Origin: Brevibacterium antiquum CNRZ 918
GTDB taxonomy: Bacteria; Actinomycetota; Actinomycetes; Actinomycetales; Brevibacteriaceae
Assembly: GCF_900169145.1 (NCBI RefSeq)
Contig: NZ_FXZD01000008.1
Span: 62,001-126,000, forward strand
DNA length: 64,000 bases
Direction: 5' to 3'
Below are positions 44,528 through 53,119 of the stretch, one piece after another. Positions within the stretch are counted from its first letter, which is position 1, and each line of letters opens with the position of its first letter. A model generated the notes under the pieces. That model did no database searches. It saw only the letters and a program-made list of their open reading frames with translations, and was not told where the DNA came from. The position numbers and the translations under genes were made by a program.

Positions 44528-45529
44528 TTACTTGGCGAGCTCGCCCTTCTTCCACGTGTCGACGAAGTCCGGGTTGTCCTTCAGCCATTCGGCAACGGCC
44601 TTCTCGTGGTCCTTGCCGTTGTAGTGGTCCTCGGAGAACATGAGGTTCTCGAGGCTGGCCAGGTGGTCATCGTCGAGGACGAGATTCTGCAGCAGCTGTG
44701 AGACGTAGGGGTGCTGATCTGCCGCATCCTTGCCGGAGAAGCTGTAGATCCTCTCGGCGTCACCCATGGCATTCTTCGGGTCCTCGAGGTCACGAATCGG
44801 GAAAGCATCGTAGGCCCAGTGCGGACGCCACAGGGTCACGGCCACGTTCTCGTCAGCATCGGTCGATTTCTTCAGCTGTGCCAACATGGCTGGAGTCGAC
44901 GAGATCTTGTAATCGAGTTTGTCGAGACCGTACTCAGGAATCGCCTTTTCCTTCGTGGTCTTCGTCAGACCCGCGCCGGCCTCAATTCCATAGAGCGTGT
45001 TGTTGTACTCGTCTCCCATGTCCTTGAGGTCACCGATGGTTTTGGCCGGTGAGTCCTCGTTGACGGCGATGGTGAGTTTCGCATTGTCATACCAGCAGCC
45101 GTGATCGACAAGATCGTCGCCGAACTGCTCGATGTAGTTGGCGTGCGTCAGCGGCAGCCAACCATCGGTGAAGAAGTCGATATCCCCCTGAGCCACACCG
45201 GTGAACATCGGTCCGGCATCGAGTTCATCGGTCTTGACCTTGTAACCGTCGTCTTCAAGGACGTTCTTGAGCAGGTAGATGGTGGCATAGGACTCATCCC
45301 AGCCGTTGAAGATTCCGAGCGAGACGTCCTTGTCGTCATCGCTGGTTCCAGCGACGTCCTTCGAACCGTCGCCCGGTTTGCAGTCGGACCAGTCCCGGTC
45401 CCCTGCCTTGGTCTCGTCGTCGCCGCCGCCGGCAGGTTCACCACCCGAGTTGGAAGCACCGCAGGCAGTAAGAGCGAGGGCGCTGGCGGCGAGTATTCCG
45501 CCGAGCTTGGTCAATGTTGTCGTTTTCAT
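44528..45529 (-). CDS. proX: glycine betaine ABC transporter substrate-binding lipoprotein
   Basis: 333 residues from ATG 45529 behind AAAGGAGA. Lipobox LALTACGAS (Cys about 23), a Gly/Asp/Glu spacer, then an OpuAC-type binding domain with NGWDESYATIYLLKNVLE, FTDGWLPLTHANY and VTLWRPHWAYDAF, whose Trp residues line the quaternary-ammonium pocket. It captures glycine betaine or a related compatible solute. Last gene of the proV-proW-proX order. Confidence 0.9.
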   Translation of the reverse strand: MKTTTLTKLGGILAASALALTACGASNSGGEPAGGGDDETKAGDRDWSDCKPGDGSKDVAGTSDDDKDVSLGIFNGWDESYATIYLLKNVLEDDGYKVKTDELDAGPMFTGVAQGDIDFFTDGWLPLTHANYIEQFGDDLVDHGCWYDNAKLTIAVNEDSPAKTIGDLKDMGDEYNNTLYGIEAGAGLTKTTKEKAIPEYGLDKLDYKISSTPAMLAQLKKSTDADENVAVTLWRPHWAYDAFPIRDLEDPKNAMGDAERIYSFSGKDAADQHPYVSQLLQNLVLDDDHLASLENLMFSEDHYNGKDHEKAVAEWLKDNPDFVDTWKKGELAK

Positions 45530-45561
45530 GAGTTTCTCCTTTGTTGCTTGAACTGCATGGA

Positions 45562-46434
45562 TCAGGAAGATGCTGCTTCGGCCTTTCGGGCCCGTTCAAT
45601 GGGTGTTCTCTGCCCGAGCGCGGCCGTGACTCGATCGAGGAAGATTGCTACGACGACCACTGCCAGGCCTGCTTCGACGGCGAGTGGCACGTTGAGTGAG
45701 CTGATTCCGCCGACGACGGCACCACCGAGACCACCAGCACCGACCATGCCGGCGAGGACGACCATCGACAGTGCGAGCATGATGACCTGGTTGACGCCGG
45801 CCATGATCGTCGGCATCGCCAGAGGGATCTGAATCTTGCCGAGGATGTGTCCCGGTGATGCACCGAAGGCCTGGCCGGCCTCGACCACTTCGGAGTTGAC
45901 CTGGCGGATCGCCAGCTCGGTGAGGCGGACGCCGGGCGGCAGCGCGAAGATGATCGTCGCGATCGCGCCTGGAGTCTGACCGATGCCGAACATGAGGATC
46001 GCCGGCACTAGGTAGGCCAGGGCAGGCATCGACTGCATGAAGTCGAGGACGGGTTTGACCACGGTCGAGACCCAGCTGACCTTCGCAGACAAAATGCCGA
46101 GAGGGATGGCGATGAGCAGCGCGACGATGACTGCGACGATGACCAGCGCAAGCGTTGACATCGTGTTGTCCCACTGATCGAGGGCGCGAACGAAGTAGAA
46201 GCCGATGAGTGTGAACACCGCGACCTTCCACCCGGCCGAGAAATAGGCGATGACCGCCAAGATCAGGATCATCACGAGGTAGATGGGCGAAGAGAAGGCC
46301 ATATACAGAAAGTCGTACAGGCCCCCGAGAACCAGGTTGATGAAATCGAGCAGCCATTGGAACGTGCTCGTGAACCAGTCGAGAAAACTGCTGACCCAGC
46401 TACCGAGCGGAAGCCGGGGATTCATGAAGTCCAT
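45562..46434 (-). CDS. proW: glycine betaine ABC transporter permease
   Basis: 290 residues; ATG 46434 overlaps the ATPase stop by one base, behind GGGAGG. Seven or so membrane helices; the permease EAA loop reads EAGQAFGASPGHILGKIQIPLAMPT, followed by AGMVGAGGLGGAV. ProW/OpuAB type. It forms the membrane channel as a homodimer. Confidence 0.92.
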   Translation of the reverse strand: MDFMNPRLPLGSWVSSFLDWFTSTFQWLLDFINLVLGGLYDFLYMAFSSPIYLVMILILAVIAYFSAGWKVAVFTLIGFYFVRALDQWDNTMSTLALVIVAVIVALLIAIPLGILSAKVSWVSTVVKPVLDFMQSMPALAYLVPAILMFGIGQTPGAIATIIFALPPGVRLTELAIRQVNSEVVEAGQAFGASPGHILGKIQIPLAMPTIMAGVNQVIMLALSMVVLAGMVGAGGLGGAVVGGISSLNVPLAVEAGLAVVVVAIFLDRVTAALGQRTPIERARKAEAASS

Positions 46435-47810
46435 CAGAGGTTCCTCCCTTCAGGATTGTTGGAATCTCCTGTGATGTCGCTGCCTGCTTCTGCCACAGCG
46501 CCGGCGACGGCACTCGGGGTGTTCTGCTCATTCTCGAATGCTGCAGCTTCGTCGTTATCCGATGCTCCGGCAGTCGGCGATTCGAGGAGCGGCTCAGGCG
46601 CATCCGCGACGGTCGGGATCTCGCCCGTCGACGGTCCGGGATCGGCCATTGAGTTGAGCAGTGCGACGCGGGGGATGATCCCGAGAAGCCGGCTGTTGTC
46701 ATCGACAACCGTCAGCGGCACCTTGGCCGTGGAGCTGGGCGCGAAGAGCTCAGAAATCGGAGTGTCGGGGCGAACCGTATACAGGTCTGTCTTCTCGACG
46801 ATCTCATGAATCGTCTGGTGGCCCTCGCGCACGGCTTTGACTACAGCTCGGTCGCTGATCAGCCCCAACACCGTTCTGCTGTCATCGAGGACGAGGAGAC
46901 CGGAGGAGTTGTTGTCCTCCAGTGTCTTCATCGCCAGACGTGGTCCCGAATCGATGTTGATCGTCGCCTTTGTCTCGCGCATGATCGACGAGGCGGTCAG
47001 GACACGGGTGCGGTCGACGTCCTGGACGAACTCGGCGATGTAGTCATCGGCTGGTTCGGTGAGGATCTCTTCCGCGGTTCCGATCTGGACGATCCGACCA
47101 TCGCGCATGACGGCGATCCGATCGCCGAGGAACATCGCCTCGTTGAGGTCGTGGGTGATGAAGATGATGGTCTTGCTCAGGCGAGACTGGAGTTCGACCA
47201 GCTGTTCTTGCATTTCGCGCCTGATCAGAGGGTCGAGAGCGGAGAACGCTTCGTCCATGAGCAGGATGTCGGTTTCGGCGGCAAGTGCGCGGGCCAGGCC
47301 CACGCGCTGCTGCATTCCGCCCGAGAGCTGCTGGGGATACTTGTCTCCCCAACCGTCAAGACCGACGGTCTTCAGCCATTCTTCGGCCTTCTCCAGGCGC
47401 TTCGCCTTCGCCACGCCTTGGACTTCGAGGGCATAGGCGGCGTTTTCTCGGACCGTACGGTGCGGAAGCAGCGCGAAGTGCTGGAACACCATCGACACAT
47501 GATTGCCGCGAACCTCGCGGATCATGGAGGCATCCGCCTTGGCCAGGTCGGTGCCGAGGACCTCGACGGATCCCGCTGTGGTCGACCACAGGCCGTTGAG
47601 CGTGCGGATCAGCGTCGATTTGCCTGAACCGGACAGACCCATGACAACGAAGATCTCGCCCGCTTCGACTTCAAAGCTGGCATCGATGACTGCGGCTGTG
47701 CCGAGCTTGGTGAGGTCTTTGCGGTCTGCGCCCTGTTCGAGTCGTTTGACGACTTCGTTCTGGCGCTTGCCGAAGACCTTGTAGACGTTTGTCGCTTTGA
47801 CAACGCTCAC
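46434..47810 (-). CDS. proV: glycine betaine ABC transporter ATPase with CBS domains
   Basis: 458 residues from GTG 47810 (AAGGAGGG upstream). Walker A GLSGSGKST (about 58-66), signature LSGGMQQRVGLARALA, Walker B ILLMDEAFSALDP, His switch THDLNEA. Two CBS domains (about 285-410) give ionic-strength gating in OpuA-type systems. The last 50 residues are an Ala/Glu/Pro-rich tail of unknown role. First gene of the operon; the promoter region carries two MtrA-like repeats. Confidence 0.94.
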   Translation of the reverse strand: MSVVKATNVYKVFGKRQNEVVKRLEQGADRKDLTKLGTAAVIDASFEVEAGEIFVVMGLSGSGKSTLIRTLNGLWSTTAGSVEVLGTDLAKADASMIREVRGNHVSMVFQHFALLPHRTVRENAAYALEVQGVAKAKRLEKAEEWLKTVGLDGWGDKYPQQLSGGMQQRVGLARALAAETDILLMDEAFSALDPLIRREMQEQLVELQSRLSKTIIFITHDLNEAMFLGDRIAVMRDGRIVQIGTAEEILTEPADDYIAEFVQDVDRTRVLTASSIMRETKATINIDSGPRLAMKTLEDNNSSGLLVLDDSRTVLGLISDRAVVKAVREGHQTIHEIVEKTDLYTVRPDTPISELFAPSSTAKVPLTVVDDNSRLLGIIPRVALLNSMADPGPSTGEIPTVADAPEPLLESPTAGASDNDEAAAFENEQNTPSAVAGAVAEAGSDITGDSNNPEGRNL

Positions 47811-48043
47811 GTGATTCCCTCCTTACATTCTTGACTCTCCGCAAGAACGAGAGGCTGCACCCCCGTTTTGCGATGCGGTTGTGGTCGGTCCGAACTGGGT
47901 CGATCGCTCACTAGCCTCACCGCACACGGATATCTCACTACTCATTGTAGATATATTCAGAGTTTTCGGCAGTAGTTTTGTCGATAGAACGCGGAGTGGC
48001 GGACTTGACGACCCCTCTGACCTGGGATGATGCGCAAACAGGC

Positions 48044-48059
48044 GTTACTTGATTGTTAC
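48044..48059. promoter_or_regulatory. GTTAC-N6-GTTAC direct repeat upstream of proV
   Basis: GTTAC at 48044-48048 and at 48055-48059 with the spacer TTGATT, an 11-bp period identical to the site at 25179. It lies 234 nt upstream of proV. In Corynebacterium glutamicum MtrAB controls osmoprotectant uptake genes, which fits a betaine importer. Confidence 0.55.
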
Positions 48060-48089
48060 AAACTGTGCTTGAGGCACATAGGTATGGCC

Positions 48090-48105
48090 TTATCCGATTT
48101 GTTAC
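48090..48105. promoter_or_regulatory. second, weaker GTTAC-type direct repeat upstream of proV
   Basis: TTATC (48090-48094), spacer CGATTT, GTTAC (48101-48105): same 11-bp period with a degenerate first half. It starts 46 bp after the start of the first site. Confidence 0.4.
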
Positions 48106-48177
48106 ATGATGGCGACTGTTGATGTGGAACAAGGCTGTCAGCTCTTCGAAGAGAACCCGCTGCGGCCCAGGGGGCAC

Positions 48178-48978
48178 TCAGGAAGCAGCACCCAGGAAGC
48201 CGATGATTTCGGGGTTGACCACCTCGGCGAACTCTTCGAAGAAGCCGTGCCGACCACTGGGGCAGATGAGGATCCGGGAACCCGGAATGCGCTCATGCAG
48301 CAGGTGTGCGTTCTCGACGGGATTCATCAGGTCCTCGTCGCCGTGGACGATGAGGGTCGGCGCAGCGATCTCCGGCAGGTGGTCCCAGGCATTGTGTCCG
48401 GCGCTGATGCGCAGATGCGCCGCGGACTCCTGGGTGGTCATCGTGTCATCGCCGAGCAGTTTGCTGTACCTCGGGGCCACAGTCCAGTTCCGGGTGTAGA
48501 ACAGCGAGAACAGGTATTGGGTGTGTTCACGACCGCGCAGTCGTGCCAAGGACTGACCCACCTCCCGGGGCCGTTTGACGGACTTCGGTCCACCGGGCGT
48601 TGTGCACCCCAGGGCCAGTGCGCTGACGCGGTCAGGGAAGTTCAATGCCAGCATCTGAGCGATGCGCCCACCCATCGACGTTCCGTAGACGGCAGCGCGT
48701 GTGATGCCCATATGGTCAAGAACCTCGGCGGCATCGGCGGCGAAGCTGGCAGTCGAGAGTTCGGTCAGTTCGCCGCGGCTGCCGCCGGTGCCGCGGTAGT
48801 CGAAGGTGACGGTGCGAAACTGGGGCTCGAAGTCCGAGCGCAATTCGTCCCACCATTCGTGAGAGTTCGACTGCCCTTGGAGGAGGAGCAGGGCCGGTGC
48901 CTCGGGTGGGCCGCTGACCTGGATCGCGAGCGGGAACCCGTCCCGCGTGATGATGGTGAGATGGTCCCTGGTCTCCAC
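48178..48978 (-). CDS. alpha/beta hydrolase, unknown substrate
   Basis: 266 residues from GTG 48978, chosen for the AAGAGGA 8 nt upstream; GTG 49014 would add 12 residues. Standard fold: oxyanion region LLQGQSNSHEWW, nucleophile in YGTSMGGRIAQML, acid in HGDEDLMNPVE, base His in GRHGFFEEF. Resembles 3-oxoadipate enol-lactonase/esterase-like enzymes; no pathway genes are adjacent, so the substrate stays open. Divergent from aroD by about 50 nt. Confidence 0.85.
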   Translation of the reverse strand: METRDHLTIITRDGFPLAIQVSGPPEAPALLLLQGQSNSHEWWDELRSDFEPQFRTVTFDYRGTGGSRGELTELSTASFAADAAEVLDHMGITRAAVYGTSMGGRIAQMLALNFPDRVSALALGCTTPGGPKSVKRPREVGQSLARLRGREHTQYLFSLFYTRNWTVAPRYSKLLGDDTMTTQESAAHLRISAGHNAWDHLPEIAAPTLIVHGDEDLMNPVENAHLLHERIPGSRILICPSGRHGFFEEFAEVVNPEIIGFLGAAS

Positions 48979-49027
48979 GTGGTGTTCCTCTTCACTGGTG
49001 CGGGGCCCCAGCACCTAGGCTTGGGCC

Positions 49028-49888
49028 ATGAAGCAATTGCCGTTCCTCAATGATGCCGCAGGCCACCGGGTTGCTGTCGATCCGCGGCGCCCGGCCATCA
49101 TCGTTCCTGTCCAAGCAACTGCACCCGAGGAGATCGCACGGCAGTGCAGGGCCATCACCGATACCGGAGTCGTCGACGTCATCGAATGGCGCATCGATCC
49201 CGTGCTCGCCAGTATCGCGGAAGAGTGCTGTGCGGGGTCCCGCGCGGCTGCTCCCCAGGAGTTCGCCGAGGCGGTTCTGGGCTTGGCCGCGCACGTGAGC
49301 ACGGCAGGGCTTCCGGTGCTCATCACCTTGCGGACGGGGTTCGAGGGCGGTAGTGCCGATGTGAGCGAAGACGTCTACACAGAGATTCTCACGACAATCA
49401 TCACCGGGCTGTCTGAATCGTCCGGACTGTCTGGAGCGTCCGGGCCGGCGATCCCGACTGCAGGAACCACGTGGGCACTCGATGTCGAAATCGATCGCAG
49501 AGGTGCGGCAGAGCTCATCGACATGGCGCACGACCGGGGGCTGTCGGTGGTGGCCTCACATCACAATTTCGCCCGAACGGACTCGGCCGAGGTGTTGGGT
49601 GCCACATTCACCAGGATGGCTGCGGCTGGGGCAGATGTGGCGAAGATTGCGATGATGCCGGGGACCCGTGCGGATGTCGCGGAGCTCCTGAGGGCCACCG
49701 CACTCGCGGAGGAGGCTCTTGCGGTTCCCGTACTCGGAATCTCGATGGGTCAGCTGGGCAGAACCAGTCGGGTCATGGGCGCGGATTTCGGAAGCTGCGC
49801 AACGTTTGCGCAGCTGGGGGAGTCGTCGGCACCCGGCCAGATCGCTGTTGCGGATCTGGCCGGGATCGTCGACCGGCTCTACGGCTGA
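49028..49888 (+). CDS. aroD: type I 3-dehydroquinate dehydratase
   Basis: 286 residues from ATG 49028. It has IEWRIDP (53-57 region), LRTGFEGG, the general base His179 in ASHHNF and the Schiff-base Lys206 in GADVAKIAMMP, then GISMGQLGRTSRVMG. It dehydrates 3-dehydroquinate to 3-dehydroshikimate. Most actinomycetes use the unrelated type II enzyme for aromatic amino acid synthesis, so a catabolic quinate role is possible. An insertion SESSGLSGASGPAIPT sits at about 129-144. Confidence 0.9.
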   Translation: MKQLPFLNDAAGHRVAVDPRRPAIIVPVQATAPEEIARQCRAITDTGVVDVIEWRIDPVLASIAEECCAGSRAAAPQEFAEAVLGLAAHVSTAGLPVLITLRTGFEGGSADVSEDVYTEILTTIITGLSESSGLSGASGPAIPTAGTTWALDVEIDRRGAAELIDMAHDRGLSVVASHHNFARTDSAEVLGATFTRMAAAGADVAKIAMMPGTRADVAELLRATALAEEALAVPVLGISMGQLGRTSRVMGADFGSCATFAQLGESSAPGQIAVADLAGIVDRLYG

Positions 49889-49943
49889 GTGATCAGCGAG
49901 GCTGTCTGGTCGGCGGTGCTGAACGATCAGTGGTGCCGACTGG

Positions 49944-50243
49944 TCAGTCGACGTCTTCTTCGATCGGCTTGCGGAACTTCTTGGGCAGAGCCTCGTCGCC
50001 GAAGCTGTTGCGCACTGCGCTGGTGGCAATACGCTGCACGACGAGCCGAGCCACGGCGACACCGACGCCGGAGACGATGGTCCAGGCCAGGGCCTCGGAC
50101 ATCGAGATCTCGTCATCGACGGGGTTGTTCGGTGCGGGACGTTTGGTCGACTTCTCCCAAGCGAAGGTCAACGCCTTGCGAGCCGCGAATGTTGCCACGA
50201 TGGGCGCTCCGACGCCGATGACCTGCCATGCGAGCTTTCCCAT
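49944..50243 (-). CDS. small DUF4235-like membrane protein
   Basis: 99 residues from ATG 50243, with AAAGGA upstream. Two hydrophobic segments (about 4-24 and 50-70), the second within ALAWTIVSGVGVAVARLVVQR, match the DUF4235 pattern known from actinomycetes. Function unknown. Convergent with aroD. Confidence 0.8.
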   Translation of the reverse strand: MGKLAWQVIGVGAPIVATFAARKALTFAWEKSTKRPAPNNPVDDEISMSEALAWTIVSGVGVAVARLVVQRIATSAVRNSFGDEALPKKFRKPIEEDVD

Positions 50244-50440
50244 GCTCGTGTCCTTTCGTTAGACGCTGTGCCTGCGACGATGATCTGTCGCGCAGATGTC
50301 GCTGGGGTGCGAATCCGTACGTGACCACACTAGCGCAGGCGATCCACTCATACGCAGGAGGCAGAACTTCATACTTTCGAGGGATGTGCGGGGCTCACGC
50401 GACCGGTAGAGTGAAGCTTCAGTGCACGAGGGGAGCAGGG

Positions 50441-50683
50441 ATGCTCAGCAAATGGAAAGTCACGGTCATCACCGGGCTGTTCGTTTTCGGCGCGCTGAGC
50501 TTTATTCTGGGGCTTTTCCCCTTGCTCGCTGAGATCTTCTGGATTCTGTGGTTCGCGGGCTGCGGCGCATGCATCCTCGCGTTGGTCCTGACGGTGATCG
50601 TGCCGTCTCATCGGCCCACAGCGAACCGACGCGAAGCAGACCGGTCGCCAGCGGATCCGACCGATGGCGTCAACCGGCCATGA
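50441..50683 (+). CDS. small two-helix membrane protein
   Basis: 80 residues from ATG 50441 (GGGGAG upstream). Two membrane helices (about 7-25 and 28-50) and a hydrophilic tail HRPTANRREADRSPADP. Its last 14 nt overlap the 3' end of the convergent pabC-like gene. Family not recognised. Confidence 0.65.
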   Translation: MLSKWKVTVITGLFVFGALSFILGLFPLLAEIFWILWFAGCGACILALVLTVIVPSHRPTANRREADRSPADPTDGVNRP

Positions 50684-51554
50684 TCAGCTTCTGAAGCTCC
50701 GCCGTCAGCTTCTCGTCCCGCGGGATCGGGTTCCCGTCCAGCTGGGTGAGTGACACGGCCGTGCGCATCGAGGACACATACCAAGCGCCATCGGCCTCGA
50801 TCACGTCGTTGAGGCCGAAGTCCGCATATTCGGCACTGAGTCCGAGCTCTGCAGCATGGTCGAAGACCAGCCGCTGGGCCGTCCCCGACAGCAGGCCTGC
50901 TTCCGGGGGCGGTGTGAGGAGGCGCTCGCCTCGGCGAATGATGAGGTTGGATGTCGGACCCTCGAGGACGACGCCATCATGGGAGACGAACAGGGCCTCA
51001 TCTGCACCCTGCTCCACCGCATACCTGCTGGCAGCCTGGTTGACCGCATAGGACAAGGTCTTGGCCCCGATGAGCAGCCAGGGTGCCTTACTTCCAAGGT
51101 AGGCATCGTAGCCACGATCGAGGCTGACGGCGGAGATGCCCTGTGCTCGTGCTCGCCTGATCTTCTCGTCGACGGGAACGTTGAATGCCCACCCCCGAGG
51201 GCTCTGGCTTCCGTCTGAGTTCTGGGTTCCGCGTGAAAGTGCGTAGCGGACCCCGAACTCGGTGATGGTCGGATCGTTTGCGAGCACTTCGGCGATCACG
51301 GTGTTGAGACCGCGGTCCCACAATTCCGGTTCCGGATCGGGCAGGCCCAGCGCCGAGGCGGAGGCGCGGAATCGCGCGAAATGGCGATCATGAGACACCA
51401 CGGTTACTCCACCGCCGATGCGTACGAGAACGGTTTCGAAGATGCCGTCGCCACGATGTGCCGACAGATCCGTGACGGGAAGCTGCGGGGAACCGAGATC
51501 GGCCACCTCGACGGTGGACGCGGCAGGGTCGATGAGGACAAGGGCATCGGTCAT
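50670..51554 (-). CDS. pabC: class IV aminotransferase, aminodeoxychorismate lyase-like
   Basis: 294 residues. PLP class IV fold: AHRGDGIFETVLVRIG near 32-47, PLP lysine likely Lys165 in LLIGAKTLSYAVNQAASRYA, EALFVSHDGVVLEGPTSNLI, and LLSGTAQRLVF. It would release 4-aminobenzoate and pyruvate from aminodeoxychorismate in folate synthesis; a D-amino acid or branched-chain aminotransferase cannot be excluded since pabAB is not adjacent. Confidence 0.78.
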   Translation of the reverse strand: MTDALVLIDPAASTVEVADLGSPQLPVTDLSAHRGDGIFETVLVRIGGGVTVVSHDRHFARFRASASALGLPDPEPELWDRGLNTVIAEVLANDPTITEFGVRYALSRGTQNSDGSQSPRGWAFNVPVDEKIRRARAQGISAVSLDRGYDAYLGSKAPWLLIGAKTLSYAVNQAASRYAVEQGADEALFVSHDGVVLEGPTSNLIIRRGERLLTPPPEAGLLSGTAQRLVFDHAAELGLSAEYADFGLNDVIEADGAWYVSSMRTAVSLTQLDGNPIPRDEKLTAELQKLIMAG

Positions 51555-51602
51555 ACCGACAGTCTAGGTTCTCGGGAAACCTTCGCCGAGCCTCGGCTGT
51601 GC

Positions 51603-52706
51603 TCAGCCTGTGCTGACACCGAAGAGGAGCCCGAGAGCGTAGGTCACGGCCGCTGCTCCGAATCCCACCGCAAGCTGCCTCAGCGCACGTGGTGCCGGAG
51701 CGGTTCCTGAGAGCAGGCCGACGGTGCCGCCGGTGAAGAGGAGCGCGATGCCGACGAGGCCCGCAGAGACAATCACCGCGGGCAGGCCGGACATGCCGAA
51801 GATATAGGGCAGGATCGGGATGAGCGCGCCCGAGGAGAAGAATCCGAAGCTCGACAGCGATGCGCCCAGACCGGTGCCCAGTTCGTCGCGGTCGACTCCT
51901 GCATCAAGGTTGGGCAGCTGAGGTGCCTTCTTGTTCTTGGCCGCGGCGATCGTCCTATGTGCTTGAGCATCGGCTTCGGGGGAGTCCATGCCCCTGGCGC
52001 GGAAGACGAGAGCGAGCTCGTTGGCGTCGATGTTGAGATCGGCCAGCGCGTGGCGTGATTCAGGATCCGGTGTCGACGCATCGAGCAGCTCGCGCTGGGA
52101 CCGCACGGAGATGTACTCTCCGGCCGCCATGGACAGTGCCCCGGCGAGCAGGCCGGAGACGCCGGCGAGCAGGATGACCTGGTTGCCCACGCCAGCGGCG
52201 CCGACGCCGAGAACGAGTGCGAGGTTCGACACGAGTCCGTCATTGGCGCCGAAGACGGCGGCCCGGAAATTGCCCGACAGTCGGGCCCGAGAGCGGGCGG
52301 CGAGAGCGCGGACGACCTCGGCGTGGATCCGTTCGTCGGCGGCCATCTCTGCCGATGCCGCCTCGTCGTCGTCATACGGTGAGCTCGTCTCCGAATGCTG
52401 CGCCAGTGCGAGGACGAAGACCGACCCGAACAGTCGACCCAGGAACGCCAGTCCCAGAGTGACCAGGTCGGGGGCCCGCTTCTTCCGTGCGTGCTCGCCG
52501 AGGAGGTCGATCCAATGCTCCTGATGCCGGGATTCGGCGGCGGCCAGGGCCAGCAGAATCTCCCGATCTTCGCCGGAGCGGCGCTCGGCCAGATCGCGGT
52601 AGACACGCTCCTCGAGCCGCTCATTGGCAAGGTATCTCTGCCAGCGTCTGATTGTCCTGCGATCGGGCTCATGGAGCGCGTCGGGGACCGTTGATTCGTT
52701 GTTCAT
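51603..52706 (-). CDS. VIT1/CCC1-family Fe/Mn transporter with N-terminal ferritin-like domain
   Basis: 367 residues from ATG 52706 (GTG 52709 also possible). The N-terminal 140 residues form a ferritin-like domain with RYLANERLEERVYRDLAERR, AAAESRHQEHW and ADERIHAEV supplying Glu/His metal ligands. The C-terminal part (about 148-367) is a VIT1 membrane domain starting NFRAAVFGANDGLVSNLALVLGV and including MAAGEYISVRSQRELL. It exports Fe2+ or Mn2+ from the cytoplasm. No DtxR box was recognised upstream. Confidence 0.9.
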   Translation of the reverse strand: MNNESTVPDALHEPDRRTIRRWQRYLANERLEERVYRDLAERRSGEDREILLALAAAESRHQEHWIDLLGEHARKKRAPDLVTLGLAFLGRLFGSVFVLALAQHSETSSPYDDDEAASAEMAADERIHAEVVRALAARSRARLSGNFRAAVFGANDGLVSNLALVLGVGAAGVGNQVILLAGVSGLLAGALSMAAGEYISVRSQRELLDASTPDPESRHALADLNIDANELALVFRARGMDSPEADAQAHRTIAAAKNKKAPQLPNLDAGVDRDELGTGLGASLSSFGFFSSGALIPILPYIFGMSGLPAVIVSAGLVGIALLFTGGTVGLLSGTAPAPRALRQLAVGFGAAAVTYALGLLFGVSTG

Positions 52707-52774
52707 CACTGATCAGATTCTACTTGGAGTAGGCGATTGAATTCAATACTTGCGCAATCGACTAAGTATCGGTT

Positions 52775-52790
52775 GTTATCGATTCGTTAC
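52775..52790. promoter_or_regulatory. GTTAT-N6-GTTAC direct repeat (MtrA-box-like), site 1
   Basis: GTTAT (52775-52779), spacer CGATTC, GTTAC (52786-52790). With flanks the 20 bp TTGTTATCGATTCGTTACCT differ at one base from the copy at 25177-25196 upstream of the other LPxTG gene. Confidence 0.55.
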
Positions 52791-52837
52791 CTCAGGCGTC
52801 CAGGGGATGGGCTAGATTAAAGGTCAATGTGAGTTGT

Positions 52838-52853
52838 GTCACCGTTTCGTTAT
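52838..52853. promoter_or_regulatory. GTCAC-N6-GTTAT direct repeat, site 2
   Basis: GTCAC (52838-52842), spacer CGTTTC, GTTAT (52849-52853); same 11-bp period and similar spacer as site 1, 63 bp downstream. Confidence 0.45.
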
Positions 52854-52857
52854 AGAT

Positions 52858-52873
52858 GTATGTATTTCGTTAC
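52858..52873. promoter_or_regulatory. GTATG-N6-GTTAC direct repeat, site 3
   Basis: GTATG (52858-52862), spacer TATTTC, GTTAC (52869-52873); degenerate first half, 20 bp after the start of site 2. Confidence 0.35.
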
Positions 52874-53119
52874 CAATGGCGAATACATTGCGAAACGGGA
52901 GAATCAAGCTTCCCCTTGAGCTCGACAGGTTGGCACCGCTGCTGTTGTGAACTTCTGACAGCCTCGGTGCCTCCGGTTCGCGCTCAGCTATTCGTGTGCT
53001 GCGATTACCTCGTGGGTGACGTTCGGTCGAGGTCCGGACGCGGTCAGAGATGCCCGCTCGCAGATGTGTGCGAAAAGCAGCCATGGTTCGTCTGGCACCT
53101 GAGGAGCGAAAGGAACTCT

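Larger units (their letters stand above)
47811..48177 (-). promoter_or_regulatory. promoter region of the glycine betaine operon
   Basis: About 367 nt without a gene, unusually AT-rich for this genome (for example 47936-47990). It contains the GTTAC repeats listed separately. A short open frame at 47938-48177 has no ribosome site and is not considered a gene. Confidence 0.5.
52710..53119 (+). promoter_or_regulatory. 410-nt promoter region of the LPxTG aminopeptidase gene
   Basis: AT-rich over 52725-52880 and containing three GTTAC-type direct repeats (listed separately). Ribosome site AAAGGA at 53109-53114 precedes ATG 53120. The open frame extends back to 52856 but that start lies inside the repeats and lacks a signal peptide, so this part is read as leader. 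Confidence 0.55.

Noticed and set aside
47938..48177. 79-codon minus-strand frame before proV
   Set aside because: No ribosome site, no homology recognised, and it overlaps the regulatory repeats.
52725..52745. DtxR/IdeR iron box before the ferritin-VIT1 gene
   Set aside because: The sequence near the start does not match the 19-bp TTAGGTTAGGCTAACCTAA palindrome.
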